A DNA stretch of 64,000 nt from the NCBI GenBank assembly GCA_035048495.1, contig CM068545.1, positions 20,246,741 to 20,310,740 on the forward strand. Direction: 5' to 3'. The translations under genes were made by a program, and so were the position numbers. This DNA is from Euptelea pleiosperma. Its lineage: Eukaryota > Streptophyta > Magnoliopsida > Ranunculales > Eupteleaceae. Below the pieces are notes generated by a model, which was not told where the DNA came from, did no database searches, and saw nothing but the letters and a program-made list of their open reading frames with translations. Positions 46,001 to 55,211 of this stretch are shown piece after piece; the stretch's first letter is position 1; each line of letters starts with the position of its first letter.

Positions 46001-49000
46001 GTGTAATGGCAGTGATGGGATTTTAAATTTAGATTTAGGTTATTTTAGATCAGTAGTTTAGATTAATTTATTATTCCTTAAGTTTCTAGGTTTTTTTTAT
46101 TTTTTTATTTTTATAAATAATTGTTAAGAAATCATTGTAAAAAGACTTACTAAATGAAATATACCTTTTAGGGCTTTTACTTCTTTTGCTAATATTGGTA
46201 TTGCTTGGATTATCACCATGCATGAGTTTTTTAAGGGTTTTTGCTTTAAAAAAACCTTAGCAGTGCATTGAGTTGAAATCTGCCTGCGTTATATGGTATC
46301 AGAGCAAGTTCCATTCCTTGGAACTTGAGGTTTGATCAACAAAAGTCATGCCACTGAGAAGAGAAAACAACCACCAACGTCGACTTCATGATCTGGATGA
46401 GTATCCAAAAGAAGAGGAATCCATCGTTATTATAAATTGGGAATCACACAAATCTTTGATGATTATCCAGAAGAAGAGGATTTTATTGTTGTTGAAAGCC
46501 CAGTTCTTGATTTATCAAATTTTAATGGTAACAAAGTAATCAGTAAATCACTTGATGTGGCGGTTAAAAAAGTTAACTTTGATTTGTTAGCAAAAGAATC
46601 AGAAAAAATCAGGTTTGAGATTGTATGGGCTCAACCGATAAATTAAAAAATGTGGAAAAACACATGAATATCTTTGGCAACTAACGTTGATTCGTTTTTA
46701 TTGAACTTCCTAAAAAATTCTTCAACAATGAGATATATGTTGTTTGACGTTGTTTAAGTCAACTTCGATATTGGTAGGAATTGTCAAAGAATAACCCGAA
46801 GAAAAAATGCAGAAGAATCATTGTGGATCTATTTAAATAGGGCATCAAATCCTATTGAAGAACAAGCTCTTCTCTAATCAGGAAAGAATGATGCAGCCCA
46901 GAGAAATACACCTTCCAAATCAAGTGGCAATCATTCAAAGATTAAGTGTCAATTGAAGCCACAACAAAGAGATGTTGGGAAAAGAGGTGCATGTTCTTCA
47001 AATCATGTTGGATCTAGAGACAGTCACCTTTCAAGAGGCATAACGTTTTACTCAATTATCATATATAAAAGCAATTTAGTGTATTAGAAAGCTTTATCCG
47101 AGATCCACCACAACTATCACTACTTTTGTCAAGATTTTGACATTTCAGGCTTAAAAATTGTGTTTAAAATTTGGGTGTAATGGTAGTGCCGAGATGTAAG
47201 GGTATTTTAGTCATTTTAAAAGTTAGATTTAGGTTATTTCAAATTAATTTCTTAGTCCTTAAGTTTCTAGGGTTTATTTTTTTACAATTGTTGTTAAGAG
47301 ATCATTATAAAAGATTTTGGATATTGAATGAAATTTACTTCTAGGTTTTTTAGTTCGTTTGTGAACTCTTCAGATTGCTTGGATTAGCACTCTATAGGAG
47401 CTTTTTTGTAGGGGTTTTCGTTCTAAGAAAACCTAAGCAGGAGGTTGACTTGAAATCTGCCTGCATTACTACAAAAATAGGTACAATTTTTTCCAATAAG
47501 GCTTTGTATGGTGATTAACGAAAGTTTTACAGAAAAAGGATTTGTATGTCAGAAAGGGTTGATACAGAAAAAGTTTTATGACATTTATGTGCAAAAATCA
47601 TTTCTAGAAAACTTATTCGTGAGAACCGTACGTAACCAAATTGACTTTTTTTCTAGATTTTATATGATAGGTCACATTCACGGCCTTAGAGTTTTCCCAT
47701 AAATTATGGGAGGCCTAAGTATTTGATGGGAAGCATCGATTCTTTGAAATGGAGCTTATCTTTGATGTTCTCTCTTAAAGTTTCCTCATAGAGGCCGAGT
47801 AGAAAATGGAACTTTTGTGCATATTAATAGCAAGGTTGTTAAAGGCGCACTTAAGGCGCTAGAACCTCTAGAGCCTAAGGCGCAAGGCGCAAGGCGCAAG
47901 GTGAGGCACGCGCCTAATTGAAGCGAGGCGCAATATTAAAAATTATAATCAATATAAAAAAAATAGCATCATAAAATAACAAACTAAGTAATCATTAGGC
48001 CATAAAACATAAAAGATAGCAAATGTCGAAAATCTCAAATAACCCAAAAGCAGTTCTAGTTAACATTGTCATTATTTAAATACAAAATAAGTAATCAAAA
48101 AGTCATAAAACATAAAAGATAGCAAATGTTCAAAATTTCAAATAGCTAACAATTAGTTCTAAGTAACATTGCCATCATTTAAAATATAATCACTAGCTTC
48201 ATCCCATCATAATCAGATGTGTTAGCCTCAATATATTCTTCTTCTTCTATCTCCTCCAAATTGGCCTCTTCCTCTTCCGGCTCCCTTATTAAAGCCCCTG
48301 CTCTTACTCTTGACCTTGATTGTGATCTAGTATTTGATGTTGATTCACCAACTCCAGCAGCTCTCGCAACAACACTCCATGTCAAGCTATCATCCTCAAA
48401 CACCAATTCATCTTCTGTTACTCCACCTTCCGTTTCCATCTCCCCAAGTAGTCATTCATTGCTTTCATCAATGAGATAGGTTCAATTTTATCTCTCCTAT
48501 CATACCGATGTTTAATATAATAGGCTAAAGAACAGAAATTTTACAAAAAAACATGTATTTTAGTGAGGCGCGCGTTTGATGCGCCTGGAGCCTGGTTTGA
48601 AGCGCGTGCCTTGACTACAGAGATTAATAGATAAGCCTGATCATCAAAGAGTCTCCTTTAAAGTAGTTTTCTTTTGAATTTCGGAAGAGGTGATTGGAAC
48701 TATACTTTCTCTTCTAATAGGTTTTCCATTATGTTAAAATCAACAATTCTAACAATTTGGAAGTCCTTCAAAATAGACACTTGTTTTGATAATGTTAATC
48801 TATTGTCTTTAAAATCTGGTTTAGCAATTTATTGAAGTCTTAATAAACAAGGGGTTCATGTTTTTCAACAAGCCCCAAAAACAATAAAATGCATGCAAAC
48901 TCCGTGGATGGATCATCGATGTTCAAAGCACAGATCCCTTCAATTTTGACAAACTCTATCCTTGATGTTTAAAGGAAAACCCATTCAATTTCGAATAGGT

Positions 49001-51629
49001 CTAGGGAACTGCTCCAAAGATTCCTAGCAACGTACCAATGCATAAAATGGTCGCTTGCACATGAAACAACTATTACGAATCAATTTTCTTCTATGGATAA
49101 GGTGATGCATGATTATAATTTTGTCTCGACTTCCATCCAAGTGAAACAGAGGGATGGGACTAGTGTCCCAAATCTTCTTCAAAAGTCTGTTGCTACTCCT
49201 TCCACGGGAAAGGGATCAAAAGAATGAACAGTTGGGATGAGACTAGTGTCCCAAGCAACACCATGGTGCTATTTTGAAATTCTTTTTTTTTCCACGGTTT
49301 CAAATGTACTTCCCTTCAAACCCAAAAAGGAGACCCAAAAAAAAAAGAGTGAAAGATCGATGTTTTTTTTTTTTTGATAAGTATAGATGTTATTGAAAGA
49401 GAAACGAAGGATACAAAGAAGCCTAAGAGGTCGAGGTGACCTACTATAGGCAAAAACCTACAAACAAAGCCAAAAACACAAGGAACAGACTGCGTAATGA
49501 GAAAAATATCTATCTTGAAGTCCTTTAGATTCTTGAAGAAACCTAGGACATCAAACCAATACTTTTAAATGTGGAGGCATGTGGGGCAAGGCACTTCAAT
49601 GGTCTAAGCTTGAGGTGTAAGCTTCCTCATGAGCACGACTTTTTAAATGAATACTTAAAATAACAATAAATAAATTATTAAAAAGGAAAATTTAGGAAAA
49701 TTTAGGAAAAATTATGAAAAACTTGTCTAATTCATATGGAAAAAATGTTTTTGTTGATGTTATGTAATGGTTAAAAAACTTTTTTTAAAGTATGTAATGT
49801 GAAATTATTTTACCAAGGATTTGGGAGGAAGAAAAAATGTACATTGAATTTTGTGAAGTGCAATAACTTAAATTGTCACCACCAGCATATACATGTGAGT
49901 TGCTTGCCTCTAACACAAGCTGTTAAAAAACAAGTAGAAGGCTTGAGGCTTAAACCGTTTTGAAGCCTTAATTGATGAAGAAACTTATGCCACATGAACT
50001 TTTACACTTTTTTAATAAGCTGCATGGCGTTTTGTGGAAGCCTCAAATACTTTCATAAGCACAATGTCTAACCCATTTATACCTAAACCTATCTTAATAG
50101 GAAGGTTTCCACTCAAGTTTTTCACAACAATGATCATCTGAAATCTAAACATATCCCCTACACACTCCCTATACTTAACATCAACAGTGAGCTATGTTGC
50201 TATGTTAAATTTTTATTCTGACTACCAAACTTAAACAGATAATTCTCCTCCAATGGCCACTGACATCCGTCATACCTCCAAGACCACTTATCGTACAAAT
50301 ACAAATTCCTTTCCTTGAAGCTCATTACCTACCCTCCCTGTTGCTTAAAGCAACCTCTCATTTACTTTAGTTGCAGTGGACTAGACCTTGGTTTATATAT
50401 ATATATATTGCTTGATATATAATTGTTACCTCATCTACATATGTGTGCTTATATTACGTGACTACATATATTGCTTGATTATTATTTAGACCTCACATAG
50501 CCTGTGTTATGGTAATATGATGCCACCTCAATGTCTGCTGTTGGATGTGGAAATAAAGATGTCATAAAGAGTTGAATGATGTTATTATTGTTATGTCCAA
50601 CAGCTGGTATTGAGGTGGCATGGTATTGCCATTACACTGGGGGCTATTATATCATTGTCCTATTATTTATGCTTTCACCCAAGTTATTTTTGTAACACTT
50701 ATGTAATTCAACTTTCTTACAAGCATTGCGTTTGCATAGACCTTTGGTGTCACTATATTGTAACCATCTTACGTCTTGATTACATCGGTTTGGCTGCACG
50801 GATACTGTTTATCTTTTTTTGCATCTTGTCAAAAATTGGAATTAGAATAGTAGTATCGAAAGAAATCTTATTGTAGAGATTTTTCTTTATTCAGCTTTGA
50901 TTCTGCAAGATCAATGATGGATTTTATTTTCAGCATTCACAATATTGAAAAATAAGTACCTATTAACCACTGAAAGGTTCTCCCTGTTATATCATATGCA
51001 CAATCTTTCATTACTAGGTCTTCAAAATCCCTTTTTTATTGTCGTACTGCAAATGATCAAACAGAAGAGTAAATTTAGCAGTTCTGGCAAAGATGATCCC
51101 AATCTTGTGTCTGACCAGTTGCCTGAAGCTATTAAAGTGTGGGTTAATAATTCCATCACGTAGGACCACCCATGTACCTTGTCCACGCTCTACACTATAA
51201 TGTAAGAGAGATTTATCTTAATAAAATTCTTTTTTGGTGAAGTTCCTAATCCACGTTGTTTGCCATGCAGGGCTTATCGGGGATTCTATATCCTTAACTG
51301 GATCTACCGCTACTTCACAGAGGCGCATTTCAGTCGATGGATATGTAAGCTATATAATAAAGATTAAAGAGAATGCCTATTTGATGTACTGTTGATGCAT
51401 ATGCGGATGTGTTATAACTCTCTCTCTCTTCTATTCCAGCTTGCGTCTCTGGTCTTGTCCAGACAGCTCTTTATGCCGATTTCTTCTACTATTACTTTTT
51501 AAGGTAAAGTCCTTGCTAACTACATTTCCTTGATGTGCTTTAATGAGGAGGGACTCAAAACTGGGAATTCTCTTTATCTTATTTTAATGCAGCTGGAAAA
51601 ACAGTGCAAAGCTTCAACTACCAGCTTGA
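34044..51629 (+). CDS. ERD2: ERD2-type KDEL/HDEL receptor (ER lumen protein-retaining receptor)
   Basis: A seven-helix Golgi receptor that binds the C-terminal H/KDEL signal of escaped ER proteins and returns them by COPI vesicles (family knowledge). Six exons: 34044-34134, 34270-34535, 44234-44349, 51271-51344, 51440-51503, 51593-51629. They sum to 648 nt, exactly the family's usual 215 residues plus stop, and all junctions are GT-AG and in frame. Seen: [13 protein letters not shown] start, RYLD at 47-50, WCMRMHRVV near 76-84, [20 protein letters not shown] at 134-153, [14 protein letters not shown] at 159-172, YADFFYYYF near 194-202 and the final LPA. The single ATG begins the family N-terminus, so the start is secure. 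Introns 2 and 3 (9.7 and 6.9 kb) are swollen by transposons while coding exons are intact. Plants have several ERD2 paralogues; which one this is cannot be told. Confidence 0.97.
35105..35225 (+). repeat. tRNA-derived SINE-like fragment
   Basis: AGCTGAGTTGGTCAGG resembles a pol III A box and GGGATCGAGG / GGTTTGGTCCC resemble B boxes, the latter repeated with its flank (CCCA(C)AGACCTGGG twice). No cloverleaf of a functional tRNA forms and no clear flanking duplication was found. Confidence 0.45.
36130..36258. mobile_element. Truncated MITE of the fold-back family
   Basis: It begins GGGTCGGGCTC like the MITE at 29853 and continues with AAGCCACGTGGCACACTCTTA and GACCGTATGGATGTTT like the element at 31795. 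It stops where LINE coding sequence begins, so the other half is missing or displaced. Confidence 0.7.
36259..36965 (-). mobile_element. L1-type LINE fragment (zf-RVT region), antisense to ERD2
   Basis: Minus-strand frames from about 36957 to 36260 match LINE ORF2 C-terminus: [17 protein letters not shown], the zf-RVT core [20 protein letters not shown] with PDRC, and [16 protein letters not shown], ending at FVFRW. Frames are broken at least twice. Both the 5' part and the 3' UTR with poly(A) are absent, so it is a relic rather than a simple 5' truncation. Confidence 0.85.
36969..38560 (+). pseudogene. hAT transposase relic, copy A (plus strand)
   Basis: Degenerate frames give, in order, [10 protein letters not shown], a BED zinc-finger-like segment ([20 protein letters not shown] ... 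KHYLAG), then [13 protein letters not shown] and [18 protein letters not shown] of the DUF659-type hAT core, then [18 protein letters not shown] near 38350 followed by KPAMGYLF. Many stops and shifts make it inactive. It is the partner of copy B (38635-40043) in opposite orientation; the segment after about 38310 has no counterpart there. Confidence 0.85.
38635..40043 (-). pseudogene. hAT transposase relic, copy B (minus strand)
   Basis: Minus-strand frames: 40043-39846 starts [15 protein letters not shown] and carries a BED-type finger ([12 protein letters not shown] ... [11 protein letters not shown]); 39609-39397 and 39378-39124 continue with [16 protein letters not shown], then [20 protein letters not shown] and [20 protein letters not shown] stretch starting GTATAA near 39156 and ending TTGTAG looks like a retained intron absent from copy A. 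It is broken by stops. DNA identity to copy A is roughly 80% by eye. Confidence 0.87.
40525..41197. mobile_element. Ac-like hAT non-autonomous element
   Basis: The element is 40533-41189 (657 bp). Left end TAGGGCTACAACTTGGGC; right end, inverted, TAGGGCCGCAACTCGGGC, 15 of 18 matching. GGGTTGGGCT motifs crowd both subterminal regions. Flanks GCCTCTCT and CTCTCTCT agree at 6 of 8 positions, a worn hAT duplication. No transposase frame. Confidence 0.82.
41890..42810 (-). mobile_element. Ty1/copia remnant with gag fused to integrase C-terminus
   Basis: On the minus strand a gag start reads [13 protein letters not shown] near 42808, followed by [16 protein letters not shown] (about 42660) and [20 protein letters not shown] (about 42390). 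It jumps directly to integrase C-terminal sequence ([11 protein letters not shown], then [12 protein letters not shown] near 42150). The missing zinc knuckle, protease and catalytic integrase show an internal deletion of several kb. Several frames are broken. No LTR pair was identified. Confidence 0.8.
44697..44733. mobile_element. Possible tail-only LINE insertion
   Basis: ACTTATAAAAAA (from 44711) lies between TATGCTATTT (44701-44710) and ATGCTATATTT (about 44723-44733). The duplicates differ by a 2-bp indel, so this is a weaker member. Confidence 0.5.
45701..45744. mobile_element. Tail-only LINE insertion with 11-bp target duplication
   Basis: CTTAGCTATAT at 45701-45711 and 45734-45744 brackets a 22-nt insert with a T-rich run ending TTTTTTTGATAAGT (45712-45733). 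Confidence 0.65.
45859..47465 (+). mobile_element. Small LTR retrotransposon, non-autonomous, with initiator-tRNA primer site
   Basis: Two related blocks of 430 and 431 bp (at least 45859-46288 and 47035-47465) begin GAGGCATAAC and end CTTGAAATCTGCCTGC(G/A) or near it, with shared middle landmarks (TTTTGTCAAGATTTTGAC, CCTTAAGTTTCTAGG). Directly after the first, TGGTATCAGAGC (46294-46305) matches the usual plant primer-binding site for initiator Met-tRNA. The 746-bp interior has only short ORFs (46348-46539; 46437-46646) without recognisable gag or pol. True outer ends and target duplication were not resolved. Confidence 0.8.
47823..48630 (-). mobile_element. hAT deletion derivative keeping the transposase 3' end
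   Basis: The insert is 47831-48622, flanked by ATTAATAG at 47823-47830 and 48623-48630 (8 bp). It begins CAAGGTTGTTAAAGGCGC and ends near GCGCGTGCCTTG with ~10 further bp, so the terminal repeats are lopsided. GGCGC motifs crowd both ends. Minus-strand frames at about 48515-48179 match the plant hAT transposase C-terminus: [13 protein letters not shown], then [20 protein letters not shown] and an EEEE-rich tail. A frameshift and stop near 48460 separate the two, so it is inactive. Confidence 0.82.
49366..49560 (-). mobile_element. LINE 3'-end fragment
   Basis: Poly(T) followed by GATAAGTATAGATGTTATTG at 49363-49393 is the antisense 3' tail of an L1-type element; ~170 bp of LINE-like 3' UTR follow. 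The GATAAGT after poly(T) is the same tail seen in the minute insertions, making this a possible parent subfamily. Confidence 0.55.
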
Positions 51630-51772
51630 GATCGTGGACGTGAGAGACTTCACAAGTCAGAGCTGATATTACACATGTTAACAATTTGAAACATATTGAG
51701 CTGACTCGCAGTTTTCTAAGGTGGTTGATAGGATCTGTTTTCAGGATTAGACTACCGTGGCGGGGAAGTATC

Positions 51773-51778
51773 AATAAA
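51773..51778 (+). terminator. AATAAA poly(A) signal candidate for ERD2
   Basis: The hexamer lies 144 bp after the ERD2 stop in AT-rich DNA. It is the first canonical signal downstream, but plant signals are loose, so the cleavage site is not established. Confidence 0.5.
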
Positions 51779-52213
51779 AGTTTCATAATTTTTGTTTCAT
51801 AATTTTGAATTGAGATGACATCCTTGTATCAGTAACTAATGGACTATTAGTGGGTTTGATGGCACCTCACACCCACTTTGTAGATAAATCAAACTCCAAT
51901 GTTCATATGGGTTGATAAATCAAACTCTAAAGATGCTGTGGGATAGGATAACCAAAATGGAGATTTGGTTGACCTCATACAAGCATGGACTTTATAGACG
52001 TTTCTTGGTAAGTAAAACAGTGTTACTTCCCCTTTCACTGGGAAACTTATTTCTGAAAGCATCCAGGATCTTCCCATTAATAATTAAAAATCCCGCCTTT
52101 CTTTAACTTTTATAAAAAGGATCACACAGAGACCAGCTATAGTGAGCTAAACCACGGCCGCTTGACAGTCCCATGGTCTGCATGCGGAAGTACGAGTTTT
52201 GGTTCTCTGATCA

Positions 52214-52289
52214 AGACTCCAACAGTCACATGAAGTCCTTAACATGCTAAAAGACTCCAACAGTCGCATGAAGTCCTTAACATGCTAAA
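52214..52289. repeat. 38-bp tandem duplication
   Basis: AGACTCCAACAGTC(A/G)CATGA... occurs twice in direct tandem, one mismatch by eye, each copy running to AACATGCTAAA. Confidence 0.9.
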
Positions 52290-53659
52290 CCACAACAGTA
52301 AGATTTTTTATTTACTGGAAATGCAAGCAAAGCTGGACGGCAGTGGAAATATAAGTCTAGATTCTCTGATCCACAACAGTTTCATATGGTTGGTAGAATG
52401 GTTCATGTCTTTTGGTATGGCAAGATGGGAGCCGCATCCTGGCAACCTGAATGTGAAATTTGGATGACTTTTCTACGCCTTGACCGATTGGCTAAAATTC
52501 ATACTGGATGACTTTCCAAATCCTACTAGACCTAAAACATCCTGTGTACATATTACTGCCCCCCAAACAAAACACTTTGATTCAGTTAAACACTAATTAC
52601 TATAAGAAAACATTAAATTGTACTGTCAATTTTGATATTTCCAACTCTAATCTTATGTAGGAAACTAAAGGGATTTTATCAAGTCTGATTAAATGTGGCT
52701 CAAGTTCAAATAATTTTGTGCACACATAACCACTACTGCTGAAAATTTTCACTCTATTCCCATCAAGAGCTTTGCTTATCGTGAGTTGGTATTGTGAAAT
52801 AAGAAGGCAAAGAAATGGCGAAAATACTTCCAAGAAAATTCAAAATGAGTTGGATCGGGTGCTGGAGCGACCATCAGTTGTGGACAAGCCATGTTATTTG
52901 AAAATTGATTTTGCAGCTTCTACAATGACGTTTCTTTCAGAATTGGAAGGAGATGTGATTTTAGACGTCATCTGGTTATTAGTTGATTCCTGAATATTAT
53001 TTAGCTTACAATTCTAACGCAAATTCTAAGCAGTTTTGGCTATAGCAAGTTTCAGTTGCAAAAGTCTCGTATAGTTCCTAAGAAGGAAACATTGCTTGAT
53101 ACATACCCCTTCCGCATACGTATGAGAAACCCTAATTGACAACATTCAGGTTATTTGGTGCTTGGCATGGCACAATGTCCACGGAAACCTGAAAAAACAT
53201 GCCTTCTGCCAAATCAGGGAGTTTATCCATCATTGCTAGTTTGCCTTTGTCACTAATTAATTTAGATTTTGAAAACCAGGCTACTAAGTGCAGTAGACAC
53301 TCCATGAATCGCAGTAGGCCAAAATAAAAACAAAAAATTAGGACCTCTTCTAATTCCACCAAAAGTTTTTGCGACAGCTATTACAGGTGCTGCAGTATGA
53401 TTCTCTTTTTGTTTTGAGTACTGCAGTATGACAATGAACTTATCCTTCTAGAATTCGGACCAAAACCGATTCCTATATCTAATTTTGGTTAAATCTACAG
53501 GCTGACTCAGAAAAGAAACATGCCAACACAAACCTATGAGCTAAATCATTTCAAAGTTGCCAACGAAATCTTAGTACAGATAATTGTCCAGTTCCTCTAC
53601 CCATGAAAAACCAAAAAAGGGACTTTCACCAAGAGATGTCATTGAGAAGTGGAGCCTGA

Positions 53660-55139
53660 TCAGAAATTGAAGAGATCCCCAGACCCATACTTAGTCCTGA
53701 TGTTGTAATGGTCAAACTTTGGATCACCATAGTCTACTGACTTGATCTCCACAGGTTTTGGCTCCGACCCCGCAGCTCCGAAAACTACCTCCCCACTTCT
53801 TACTTCTTCCCTTCTTTCGCGGTGGCGATGCCTGGTTCTTTCTTTCTGGCTCTTTGAACTGAACTGGCCGTATGGAGGAGGTGCCTCACCTGGTCCATAG
53901 AATTCTGCAACGTCTTGTCGCTTTGAAGATCGATGCTTGCTTGACAATGAAGGATCCTTCATTGTGGCTGATTTGCTCTTCTGGAGCTTGTGTTGTGTAT
54001 AACTATCACTAGCATTTGGAGTAGGGACTTGCCGTGCTTCAGCAATAGGAGTAGCACTTCTCTGCTTCTGTACTAATGGGGGTTCCGCTTTATCCTCAGG
54101 CATCACGAGAGAGCCTCTAATTGGAGTGAGACTGTTCTTGGACTTCCCAGGCCTGAAACTGAGAGGGATGAAGTAAAGAAAGACACTACCCAGCGCTTCA
54201 ACTGCAAGCTTAGATAAATCAATGAGAAGCCTCCCAAAAGATGGCCATCCAGTGTCTTGATCCTCTTTTATGCTCTCCACAAGCAGTGTGGGTTTCTCCA
54301 TGGCGGATCGCTCTTGAAATTCGCTCTCTGAGGCTTGCTGCACATCAATACAGACACTGGATTTGACCATCTAAGTGTTGTAAAACATGAAAGAAAATCA
54401 CATGAAATACCTAAAATACACCATTTTGTTTACACAAAACACAAACTCCAACACTTACCAAGACCGAAAAAGACTTTCAAGGATTGAAGAAAACAACCAA
54501 CATACAATTTCCATTTAATGTCCATTAGTTCACAAAAATCAAAGGGATTGAATCAAGAACCATTACCCTGTGGCAAACAAATCAAGTTGACCTTCATAAT
54601 AGCAAGATCATTTTCCCAAATATGGAACATGCCTAAACTAATTGCCATTGTCCGTTAGTCCAACAATGAACCAGACGTAAAAGAACATTTCCTTGAGATG
54701 ATGAAATTAACCAAAGGAGAGTATCCTTGTCACTCAACAGACTGAAAACTGATGGCTTGTAGCAAAAGCATATTTCACAACTAAACATCTTGTAATATTT
54801 GGACCAGTTTATAGTGCAGATCCAGAGTCGATGGGTCTGCGATACAAACAGTAAAGATGGTGGGCCAACCCAAAAAGATTTTCAAAACACAATCACTGTT
54901 ACAACCTGTACAAGTGGTAATTTTAACCAAATTTTTGGCTGTCATGATATTTCTTAGAAATAGAAGGGTATCTTCCAAAAGCTTGCAAGAAGAATCAATT
55001 TATTTAACAGAAATATCATAAAGATAGTACAAGCAATATTGCATGGTTTGAGATTTACCTCCCTCGAGATGATGGAAGGTCCAAATCCTTGCTGAATCAG
55101 GCCTGAAGCATATCCCACCAAAATTGCACCAATAACCAT
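53660..55139 (-). CDS. Unrecognised membrane-anchored protein (two exons seen)
   Basis: Two minus-strand exons join in phase: 55139-55059 (GTAAAT donor after GAG) and 54370-53660 (TAG acceptor, TGA stop), giving 263 residues from MVIGAILVGYASG. The open frame continues upstream to 55211 and includes GFFQADII, so the true start or an upstream exon is uncertain. Seen: a hydrophobic helix at residues 1-16, a second weaker hydrophobic stretch (LSKLAVEALGSVFLYFIPLS, about residues 77-96), a Ser/Lys/Pro-rich low-complexity middle, an Arg/His/Glu-rich patch (KERTRHRHRERREE) and a C-terminus YGDPKFDHYNIRTKYGSGD. The composition and intact splice sites suggest a real gene, but I do not recognise the family. 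It may be a small anchored protein with a long disordered cytosolic tail. Confidence 0.7.
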
Positions 55140-55211
55140 AATAATATCTGCTTGAAAGAACCCGAGTGACATACCAATCAGCATTTGAAAATGTAATATG
55201 CAGAAATGCAT

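Larger units (their letters stand above)
44350..51270 (+). other. ERD2 intron 3 (6.9 kb)
   Basis: GTATGG donor within the Gly codon and GCAG acceptor at 51267-51270. Contents: two tail-only insertions, a small LTR element (45859-47465), a hAT deletion derivative (47831-48622) and a LINE 3' tail fragment (49366-49560). 48631-49365 and 49561-51266 show nothing recognisable apart from a (TA)n run near 50395-50408. Confidence 0.85.
51630..53659. other. Intergenic between convergent ERD2 and the 53.6-kb gene
   Basis: It contains the ERD2 3' UTR and a 38-bp tandem duplication (below). The short ORFs (for example 51912-52106 and 52772-52993) match nothing known. No transposon was recognised. Confidence 0.6.

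Noticed and set aside
48219..48479. Plus-strand Ser-rich ORF
   Set aside because: It is the antisense shadow of the hAT transposase C-terminal fragment.
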